This document shows positions 15,182 through 20,604 of a stretch of 20,604 nucleotides of DNA, piece by piece. The notes beneath the pieces were generated by a model. The model had not been told where the DNA came from. It searched no databases and saw only the letters and a list, made by a program, of their open reading frames with translations. A program made the position numbers and the translations under genes. Source of the stretch: Rhodospirillales bacterium (GTDB taxonomy: Bacteria; Pseudomonadota; Alphaproteobacteria; Rhodospirillales; JADHTD01); assembly GCA_016776525.1 (NCBI GenBank), contig JADHTD010000014.1, positions 1 through 20,604 on the forward strand. Reading direction: 5' to 3'. The number at the start of each line of letters is the position of its first letter. Position 1 is the stretch's first letter.

Positions 15182-17332
15182 ATGTTTCAAGAATTTAGAA
15201 AAGAAATTGAGTGGGGCGGACGTACGCTCGTGCTCGAAAACGGCAAAGTTGCCCGTCAGGCTGACGGCGCTGTTATTGCCACCTATGGCGACACCAAGGT
15301 TTTGTGTACGGTTGTCGGCGAAAAATCGCCGCGCCCGGGCCTCGACTTTTTCCCGCTGAGTGTTCATTACCAAGAGAAGACCTATGCTGCGGGCAAAATC
15401 CCCGGCGGCTTCTTCAAGCGGGAAGCCCGGCCCAGCGAAAAGGAAACCCTGACCTCGCGCCTTATCGACCGGCCGATCCGGCCGCTCTTCGTGAAGGGCT
15501 TCAAGAACGAAACCCAGGTTATCTGCACGGTCCTCTCGCACGATATGGAAAACGATCCCGACATCGTTGCCCTGGTCGGCACATCGGCCGCCCTGACCCT
15601 GTCCGGCCTGCCCTTCATGGGCCCGATCGCCGGCTGCCGGGTCGGCTACATCGCCGATGAGTATGTGCTCAACCCGCATATCGACGAACTGCCGTCGTCG
15701 TCGCTCGACCTGATCGTCGCCGGCACCCGCGAAGGCGTGCTGATGGTGGAATCGGAAGCCAGCGAGCTTTCCGAAGAGGCTATGCTGGGCGCTGTCGCCT
15801 ATGGCCATAAGATGTTCCAGCCGGTCATCGACGGCATCATCGAATTGGCGGAAGCCTGCGCCAAAACCCCGATCGACCTGCCGGAAGCGCCGGCCGGCAA
15901 AGACGACATTACCAAGCGCGTCGCCGACATGGCCGAGGAAGATTTGCGGGCCGCTTACGGGGAAACCGTCAAGCAGGATCGCCAGACCAAGATTTCGGCA
16001 GCCCGTAAACGGGTCACCGAGGAACTGGAAGCCGACGAAAGCATCGACCGGGGCCTCCTGGATGATGTGCTGGGTGACGTTCTCAAGAGTCTGGAATCGC
16101 ACATCGTACGCCGCGATATCCTGAAAACCGGCAAGCGCATCGACGGCCGCGACACCAAGACGGTGCGTCCCATTGCGGTCGAGGTCGGTATGCTGCCCCG
16201 CGCCCACGGCAGCGCCCTGTTTACCCGCGGTGAAACGCAGGCCCTGGTGGTGGCGACGCTGGGCACCGGACAGGACGAACAACGCATCGATGCCTTGTCC
16301 GGCGATTATTTTGAACACTTCCTGCTGCATTATAACTTCCCGCCGTACTCGGTTGGTGAAGCCGGACGCTTTGGCTTCACGAGCCGCCGTGAAGTCGGCC
16401 ATGGCAAGCTGGCCTGGCGGGCCCTGCATTCGCTGGTGCCGACCCGCGAGGAGTTCCCCTATACCATCCGCGTCGTTTCCGAGATCACCGAATCCAACGG
16501 CTCATCCAGCATGGCCACCGTTTGCGGTACCTCGCTGGCGCTGATGGATGCCGGTGTTCCCTTGCCCCGTCCGGTGGCCGGTATCGCCATGGGCCTGATC
16601 AAGGAAGACGACGGTTTCGCCGTGTTGTCCGACATCCTGGGCGATGAAGATCACCTGGGCGACATGGACTTCAAAGTGGCGGGTACCGAAAAGGGCGTCA
16701 CTTCCTTGCAGATGGATATTAAGATTACCTCCATCACCGAAGAGATCATGCAGGTTGCCCTGGAGCAGGCCCGCGAAGGCCGCCTCCATATCCTGAAAGA
16801 GATGAGCAAGGTAATGTCCAATGCCCGCGACGGCATCAGCGACAACGCCCCGCGCATCACGGTGATCCAGATCAACAAGGACAAGATCCGCGACCTGATC
16901 GGACCGGGCGGCAAGATGATCCGCGAAATCTCCGAAACCACCGGCGTCAAGATCGACGTCGATGACGACGGTACGGTCAAAGTGGCCGCCGTCGACGGCG
17001 AGGCGGGCGAAAAGGCCGTCGAGTGGATCAAGTCGATCACGGCGGAACCGGAAGTCGGTGTCATCTACACCGGCAAGGTGGTCAAAACCGTCGACTTCGG
17101 CGCCTTCGTCAACTTTATGGGCGCCAAGGACGGTCTCGTCCACATCAGCGAACTGGCTCCGGAACGGGTCGAGAAGACCACCGACATCGTTAATGTCGGC
17201 GATACCGTGAAAGTTAAGTTGATCGGCATCGACGATCGCGGCAAGATCAAGTTGTCGTTGAAAGTGGTCAACCAGGAAACCGGCGAGGACATCAGCGATC
17301 AGGTGGCCAGCGCTAAAGGCGGCCGCCACTAG
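15182..17332 (+). CDS. pnp: Polyribonucleotide nucleotidyltransferase (PNPase)
   Basis: 716-residue 3'-5' phosphorolytic exoribonuclease, a trimeric degradosome component. The first RNase PH domain (about 12-140) begins with EIEWGGRTLVLENGKVARQADG. An alpha-helical linker follows. The second RNase PH domain (about 310-540) contains GDEDHLGDMDFKVAGT with catalytic aspartates D490 and D496, equivalent to E. coli D486/D492. A KH domain has GPGG at 574-577, and the S1 domain (about 630-700) includes VVKTVDFGAFVNFMGAKDGLVHISEL. ATG 15182 has an AGAG-type ribosome-binding site. The stop is TAG. It is the last gene of the translation block. Confidence 0.97.
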   Translation: MFQEFRKEIEWGGRTLVLENGKVARQADGAVIATYGDTKVLCTVVGEKSPRPGLDFFPLSVHYQEKTYAAGKIPGGFFKREARPSEKETLTSRLIDRPIRPLFVKGFKNETQVICTVLSHDMENDPDIVALVGTSAALTLSGLPFMGPIAGCRVGYIADEYVLNPHIDELPSSSLDLIVAGTREGVLMVESEASELSEEAMLGAVAYGHKMFQPVIDGIIELAEACAKTPIDLPEAPAGKDDITKRVADMAEEDLRAAYGETVKQDRQTKISAARKRVTEELEADESIDRGLLDDVLGDVLKSLESHIVRRDILKTGKRIDGRDTKTVRPIAVEVGMLPRAHGSALFTRGETQALVVATLGTGQDEQRIDALSGDYFEHFLLHYNFPPYSVGEAGRFGFTSRREVGHGKLAWRALHSLVPTREEFPYTIRVVSEITESNGSSSMATVCGTSLALMDAGVPLPRPVAGIAMGLIKEDDGFAVLSDILGDEDHLGDMDFKVAGTEKGVTSLQMDIKITSITEEIMQVALEQAREGRLHILKEMSKVMSNARDGISDNAPRITVIQINKDKIRDLIGPGGKMIREISETTGVKIDVDDDGTVKVAAVDGEAGEKAVEWIKSITAEPEVGVIYTGKVVKTVDFGAFVNFMGAKDGLVHISELAPERVEKTTDIVNVGDTVKVKLIGIDDRGKIKLSLKVVNQETGEDISDQVASAKGGRH

Positions 17333-17388
17333 GCGCCGGTATCAGCGGGCATGGCCGCCGCCGCAGGGCGGCGGTCCGCTGGTAGGAC

Positions 17389-17393
17389 AGGAG
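17389..17393 (+). promoter_or_regulatory. Ribosome-binding site that decides a GTG start
   Basis: AGGAG stands 8 bases before GTG 17402. ATGs at 17394 and 17398 are out of frame. The in-frame ATG at 17351 would add a low-complexity AAAAGRRSAGR extension that overlaps a GC-rich hairpin (about 17352-17375), so the GTG is preferred. Confidence 0.65.
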
Positions 17394-17401
17394 ATGTATG
17401 C

Positions 17402-18799
17402 GTGAAGGCCCTTGCCCCTACCCTCGTTTCGGGACTCGACGTTCTGCCCATCCTCGAGGGTGGCAAGGGTGTTTCCGTCTCCAACGGCTTCACGGCGGGC
17501 GCTTTCGCAGCGGCCGGCGCGGTCGGCACCTTTTCCTGCGTTAATGCCGACTTCCTGGACGCAGACGGCAATCCGGTGCGTCAGGTCTATCAGTCGAATA
17601 CGCGGGGCGAACGGTTTCAGGAACTGATCGATTTCGCCGTCAAAGGCGGTATCGCCCAGGCCCGCATCGCCCACGATGTGGCCGGTGGCGCCGGGCGCAT
17701 CCACATGAACGTGCTGTGGGAAGCGGGCGGCACCGAACAAATCCTGCACGGGGTTCTGGAGAAAACCAAAGACATCGTGCACGGCGTTACCTGCGGCGCC
17801 GGCATGCCCTATAAAGTGGCTGAGATCGCCGCCAAGTATGCGGTTTATTACTATCCGATCATTTCTTCGGCCCGCGCTTTCCGGGCCTTGTGGAAACGGG
17901 CTTATTCCAAATACGCCGACTGGCTCGGCGGGGTGGTCTATGAAGACCCCTGGCTGGCCGGCGGCCATAACGGCCTCAGCAACGCCGAGGATCCGCTGGT
18001 GCCGCAGCATCCCTATGAACGGGTCCGGGAACTGCGCGACATAATGCGCCAATTCGGCCTCGGCGAAACGCCGATCCTGATGGCCGGCGGCGTCTGGTAT
18101 TTGCGCGACTGGGAAGACTGGATCGACAACGACGAACTGGGGCCCATAGTCTTCCAGTACGGAACGCGGCCGATCCTGACCCAGGAAAGCCCGGTCTCCG
18201 AGGAGTGGATCACCAGGTACCTGACCCTCAAGGAGGGCGACGTATCGCTCAACAAGTTCAGCCCCACCGGTTTTTATTCGTCCGCCGTCAACAACCGCTT
18301 CCTGGCGGAGCTGGCCGGGCGCAGCGACCGCCAGGTCGACGTCGCCAGCAAGCCGGAAGGGGAACTGACCGAGAAACTCACCTACGGCAGCCGCTCCCGG
18401 CATGCCTATGTGCGTCCCGCAGACAAAGCCCGCGCCGAAGCCTGGATGGCGGAAGGCTACACGGAACCCATGTGGACGCCGGACGACACCTTCATCTTTG
18501 TCGAGTCGGACAAGGCCCAACAAATCCGCCAGGACCAGAAGGATTGCATGGGCTGTCTGTCACAGTGCCGCTTCAGCAACTGGGCCGACAACGAACGCGG
18601 CGGCACCGGGCGCAAAACCGATCCCCGCTCGTTCTGCATCCAGAAAACCCTGCAGGATATTGCCCATGGCGGGCCGGTCGACGACAATCTGATGTTCGCC
18701 GGCCACAATGCCTTCAAGTTTGCTTCCGATCCGTTCTACAAGGACGGCTTCATTCCCACCGTTAAACAGCTGGTCGACCGGATCGTTACCGGCGACTGA
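17402..18799 (+). CDS. Nitronate monooxygenase-family (2-nitropropane dioxygenase-like) flavoprotein with C-terminal Cys motif
   Basis: 465-residue FMN-dependent TIM-barrel protein. Family features are the N-terminal KALAPTLVSGLDVLPILEGGKGVSVSNG, the AGGHNG motif with H189 (the catalytic His position of class I enzymes), GETPILMAGGVWYLRDW and IVFQYGTRPILTQESPV. The C-terminal third (about 290-465) is not part of the minimal fold. It holds C382-x2-C385-x3-C389-x22-C412, which could bind an iron-sulfur cluster or zinc. Old-yellow-enzyme relatives such as 2,4-dienoyl-CoA reductase use a comparable C-x2-C-x3-C-x11-C cluster site. The true substrate is unknown; nitronate oxidation is only the family label. 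It follows pnp by 69 bases and ends at an intrinsic terminator. Confidence 0.75.
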   Translation: MKALAPTLVSGLDVLPILEGGKGVSVSNGFTAGAFAAAGAVGTFSCVNADFLDADGNPVRQVYQSNTRGERFQELIDFAVKGGIAQARIAHDVAGGAGRIHMNVLWEAGGTEQILHGVLEKTKDIVHGVTCGAGMPYKVAEIAAKYAVYYYPIISSARAFRALWKRAYSKYADWLGGVVYEDPWLAGGHNGLSNAEDPLVPQHPYERVRELRDIMRQFGLGETPILMAGGVWYLRDWEDWIDNDELGPIVFQYGTRPILTQESPVSEEWITRYLTLKEGDVSLNKFSPTGFYSSAVNNRFLAELAGRSDRQVDVASKPEGELTEKLTYGSRSRHAYVRPADKARAEAWMAEGYTEPMWTPDDTFIFVESDKAQQIRQDQKDCMGCLSQCRFSNWADNERGGTGRKTDPRSFCIQKTLQDIAHGGPVDDNLMFAGHNAFKFASDPFYKDGFIPTVKQLVDRIVTGD

Positions 18800-18803
18800 A
18801 CGC

Positions 18804-18843
18804 CGGTTATTTCGGGGCGGGCCGATAAAACCGCATTTTTTTT
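18804..18843 (+). terminator. Intrinsic terminator after the flavoprotein gene
   Basis: CGGTT (18804-18808) pairs with AACCG (18829-18833). Continuing inwards, TT pairs with AA and TCGG (18812-18815) pairs with CCGA (18822-18825), around a GGCGGG loop. That is about 11 bp with two single-base bulges. Eight T residues follow at 18836-18843. It separates the upstream genes from the irr promoter region. Confidence 0.7.
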
Positions 18844-18985
18844 GTGGTATTCCCCGGGAAATGCGTTATATATCCCTTATATCCAGTGTGGTCTAATTCT
18901 AAGATATTCGTTAAACTGTTGACCGCTAAAGGAAAGATCGTCATTAAACGACAGGCCTAAAGGCCGCAAAGCCAGAGAAGAGAGC
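18844..18985 (+). promoter_or_regulatory. irr upstream region with candidate promoter and half-sites
   Basis: This AT-rich stretch contains TTGACC at 18919-18924, with CATTAA 17 bases later (18942-18947), a moderate promoter. Upstream are TCTAATTCTAAGA (18892-18904), containing TTCTAA units that resemble half of an Irr box. A perfect 11-bp palindrome TTCCCCGGGAA lies at 18850-18860 and two TTATAT...CC direct repeats at about 18867-18882. A small hairpin, GGCC-TAAA-GGCC (18954-18965), lies in the predicted leader. Autoregulation by Irr is possible but unproven. Confidence 0.4.
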
Positions 18986-19402
18986 ATGAAAAAAGTGAGA
19001 CCTTACAGTCACGTCCTCGACCAATTGCGCACCGCCGGATTGCGTCCGACGCGTCAGCGCCTCGCCCTTGCCAAGCTTCTGTTCGAAGGCGGCGACCGCC
19101 ATGTGACGGCGGAAATGCTGCATGCCGAAGCCCTCGGCGCCGCCGTCCGGGTGTCCCTGGCGACTGTCTACAACACCCTGCACCAGTTCACCAACGCTGG
19201 AATCTTGAGGGAAATCGTTGTCGATGCCTCGCGCTCCTATTTCGATACCAACACCAGCAATCACCACCATTTCTTTTTTGAAGACAGCGGTGAGTTGCAG
19301 GATATCGAAAGCGACCTGATCACCATCGGCGAACTGCCGCCGCCGCCGCCGGGTAAATCGGTGAAAAGCGTCGACGTGGTCGTCCGCATAACCGCTGATT
19401 AA
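18986..19402 (+). CDS. irr: Irr-like Fur-family iron-response transcriptional regulator
   Basis: 138-residue Fur-superfamily regulator. The winged-helix DNA-binding domain spans about residues 8-85 (LRTAGLRPTRQRLALAKLLF, then VSLATVYNTLHQFTNAGILRE). The dimerisation domain carries the Irr hallmark NHHHFFFE, with H93-H94-H95. In Bradyrhizobium Irr this HHH motif takes part in haem sensing; the extra N-terminal haem motif GCPWHD is absent here. The FDTNTSNHHHF context and the lack of the C-terminal Cys pairs of classic Fur/PerR/Zur favour Irr. AGAAGAG before ATG 18986 is the ribosome-binding site. It lies directly upstream of a rubrerythrin gene with its own promoter, a plausible target. PerR-like function is the main alternative. 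Confidence 0.85.
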   Translation: MKKVRPYSHVLDQLRTAGLRPTRQRLALAKLLFEGGDRHVTAEMLHAEALGAAVRVSLATVYNTLHQFTNAGILREIVVDASRSYFDTNTSNHHHFFFEDSGELQDIESDLITIGELPPPPPGKSVKSVDVVVRITAD

Positions 19403-19433
19403 AAAATAGCTTCTAATAATCAATGGGTTATAT

Positions 19434-19447
19434 CGTTCTTTAGAACG
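19434..19447. promoter_or_regulatory. 14-bp palindrome, candidate regulator box for rubrerythrin
   Basis: CGTTCT-TT-AGAACG is a perfect inverted repeat centred about 20 bases before the -35 element of the rubrerythrin promoter. It contains TTTAGAAC, matching one half of the Irr control element seen in rhizobia (TTTAGAA...TTCTAAA), but the half-sites here face the opposite way. A TTCTAA occurs again at 19411-19416. Irr is the obvious candidate binder because it is encoded next door. Confidence 0.5.
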
Positions 19448-19459
19448 AATAAAACCATA

Positions 19460-19487
19460 TTGACTCTGCGGCTTTTCTCCGTATAGT
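19460..19487 (+). promoter_or_regulatory. Sigma70-type promoter of the rubrerythrin gene
   Basis: TTGACT (19460-19465) and TATAGT (19482-19487) are separated by 16 bases; each hexamer differs from consensus at one position. The start of transcription would be near 19494, giving an 80-base leader. This is one of the two best promoters in the window, consistent with a highly expressed stress protein. Confidence 0.7.
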
Positions 19488-19573
19488 TGGCGTTAATTCC
19501 GGTGGCGTCCGCCGCTGCCGGGGTGGTAATTCGTTATTCCGTATTAACTGAACCAACCCAAGGGAGAAATAAT

Positions 19574-19993
19574 ATGGCTGACCTTAAAGGATCGGGCACC
19601 GAACAGAACCTGAAAGACGCCTTTGCCGGCGAATCACAGGCCAACCGCCGCTATCTCTACTTCGCCCAGAAGGCCGACATCGAAGGCTACAACGACGTCG
19701 CCACCGTTTTCCGCTCGACGGCTGAAGGCGAAACCGGCCATGCCCACGGCCACCTTGAATTCCTCGAAGAAACCGGCGACCCCGCCACCGGCCTGCCGAT
19801 CGGCGCCACCGGTGACAACCTGAAGGCTTCCGTTGCCGGTGAAACCCACGAATACACCGACATGTATCCGGGCATGGCGAAAACCGCCCGTGAAGAAGGC
19901 TTCGACGAGATCGCCGACTGGTTCGAAACCCTGGCCAAAGCCGAAAAATCCCACGCCGGGCGTTTCCAGAAAGCTCTCGACAACCTGGACTAA
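19574..19993 (+). CDS. Rubrerythrin, short form without rubredoxin domain
   Basis: 139-residue diiron four-helix-bundle protein. Predicted ligands follow the rubrerythrin pattern: E20 in FAGESQANRRY, E53-x2-H56 in EGETGHAHGH, E90/E93 in AGETHEYTDMYP, and E124-x2-H127 in AKAEKSHAGRF. The C-terminal rubredoxin domain (two CxxC pairs) of Desulfovibrio rubrerythrin is missing, so electrons must come from another protein. The family reduces hydrogen peroxide to water in the cytoplasm. AGGGAG upstream of ATG 19574 is a strong ribosome-binding site, and the ORF upstream of that ATG is leader sequence. It has its own promoter and terminator, with Irr upstream and an Fe-S protein downstream. Confidence 0.92.
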   Translation: MADLKGSGTEQNLKDAFAGESQANRRYLYFAQKADIEGYNDVATVFRSTAEGETGHAHGHLEFLEETGDPATGLPIGATGDNLKASVAGETHEYTDMYPGMAKTAREEGFDEIADWFETLAKAEKSHAGRFQKALDNLD

Positions 19994-20023
19994 GCGGCTC
20001 CCGGTCAGACCGGAACTGTTTCG

Positions 20024-20053
20024 CGGGGAGCCCGGTGATGGGCTCCCCGTTTT
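20024..20053 (+). terminator. Intrinsic terminator after rubrerythrin
   Basis: A perfect 10-bp stem CGGGGAGCCC / GGGCTCCCCG with loop GGTGAT is followed by TTTT (20050-20053). It makes the rubrerythrin transcript monocistronic or sharply reduces expression of the Fe-S gene downstream. Confidence 0.85.
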
Positions 20054-20078
20054 AATGTCCAAATAATGGGTGTAGAAT
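20050..20078 (+). promoter_or_regulatory. Possible weak promoter for the Fe-S protein gene
   Basis: TAGAAT (20073-20078) is a fair -10 hexamer, with TTTTAA (20050-20055) 17 bases before it as a poor -35. Because a strong terminator lies just upstream, the Fe-S gene should need a promoter about here. Confidence 0.28.
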
Positions 20079-20118
20079 AGTCTCCTGTCATAAAACCAAT
20101 AACACCTGAGGTTCCCAA

Positions 20119-20604
20119 ATGCGTGAAGGCAGCCTGGAAGCCCCGACCCGCCATCCGATCCCCTGGCGGGAGGAAGAATTTTACGATGCCGAAAAGCTGG
20201 ATGCGGAACTGCGCCGCGTCTTCGATATCTGTCACGGTTGCCGGCGTTGTTTCAATTTGTGCGACAGCTTTCCCCGGCTCTTCGACCTGGTCGACGAGTC
20301 CGAGACCGGCGAGCTTGAGTCGGTGGCGAGTGCCGATTTCAAACCGGTGATCGACGCCTGTACGTTGTGCGATATGTGCTACATGACCAAATGCCCGTAC
20401 GTGCCGCCCCATGAATTCGACCTGGATTTCCCGCACCTGATGGTCCGCTGCCGGGCCCAGGAACTGAAGCAGGGCAAGATCGGTTTTGCTGAAAAACAGC
20501 TGACCGAAACCGACCGCAACGGCCGCCTGGGCTGTTCAATGCACGGCCTTGCCAATTGGGCGTCGAAGCAGGGCAACACCCTTACCCGGCCCCTGATGCA
20601 GCAA
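20119..20604 (+). CDS. GlpC/HdrD-like two-[4Fe-4S] iron-sulfur protein, 3'-truncated
   Basis: The first 162 residues of a protein that runs off the right edge without a stop. It carries two ferredoxin-type clusters: C38-x2-C41-x2-C44-x3-C48 (ICHGCRRCFNLC) and C81-x2-C84-x2-C87-x4-C92-P (ACTLCDMCYMTKCP). This arrangement, with an N-terminal WREEEFYDAEKLDAELRRVFD, matches proteins annotated as glycerol-3-phosphate dehydrogenase subunit C or heterodisulfide-reductase-related. Their CCG domains would lie beyond the window. GAGG at 20108-20111 precedes ATG 20119. Relatives commonly sit beside short rubrerythrins in Alphaproteobacteria, so it may pass electrons to the rubrerythrin here. A true GlpC role is unlikely because no glpA or glpB is seen. 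Confidence 0.8.
   Translation, partial: MREGSLEAPTRHPIPWREEEFYDAEKLDAELRRVFDICHGCRRCFNLCDSFPRLFDLVDESETGELESVASADFKPVIDACTLCDMCYMTKCPYVPPHEFDLDFPHLMVRCRAQELKQGKIGFAEKQLTETDRNGRLGCSMHGLANWASKQGNTLTRPLMQQ

Noticed and set aside
15001..15198. 65-codon ORF between rpsO and pnp
   Set aside because: No recognisable protein features; it covers the leader hairpin and the pnp start, so a non-coding leader is more likely.
14894..16429. Long minus-strand ORF (511 codons) opposite rpsO/pnp
   Set aside because: It overlaps secure genes, has no recognisable motif, and follows the third-codon GC bias of the opposite strand.

Overview
The window reads as a GC-rich alphaproteobacterial chromosome, most likely of the Rhodospirillales type. 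This is inferred from gene order and protein character: an lnt / XRE-regulator / metK / trmB order, a YlxR-L7Ae fusion after nusA, and an Irr-type Fur protein with an HHH motif. Every recognised gene lies on the + strand. The genes are overwhelmingly housekeeping; I see no phage, insertion sequence, CRISPR array, tRNA or rRNA.

Region 1 (1-4878) is the conserved miaB-phoH(ybeZ)-ybeY-corC(ybeX)-lnt cluster: tRNA modification, rRNA maturation and lipoprotein N-acylation, with overlapping or near-abutting genes. miaB is cut by the left edge. Region 2 (5075-7703) holds an XRE-family regulator, metK (SAM synthetase) and trmB (SAM-dependent tRNA m7G46 methyltransferase). trmB appears to start at a CTG codon.

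Region 3 (7699-7861) is a short interval with an extended -10 promoter, a foldable RNA and a strong intrinsic terminator. I propose an undescribed small RNA of about 150 nt here. Region 4 (7911-17332) is the classic translation/transcription block rimP-nusA-ylxR-infB-rbfA-truB-rpsO-pnp. In this sequence nusA carries an in-frame TAA at codon 90, where a Glu codon is expected.

Region 5 (17402-20604) is an iron/redox-flavoured stretch. It contains a nitronate-monooxygenase-family flavoprotein with a C-terminal four-cysteine motif, an Irr-like Fur regulator, a rubredoxin-less rubrerythrin with its own good promoter next to a 14-bp palindrome, and the start of a GlpC/HdrD-like two-cluster iron-sulfur protein that runs off the right edge. 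Regulator, peroxide-scavenging diiron protein and candidate electron donor sit side by side, which suggests an iron- or peroxide-responsive detoxification module.

The most rewarding points to check are the nusA stop, the trmB CTG start, the trmB-rimP small RNA and the Irr-rubrerythrin-FeS module.
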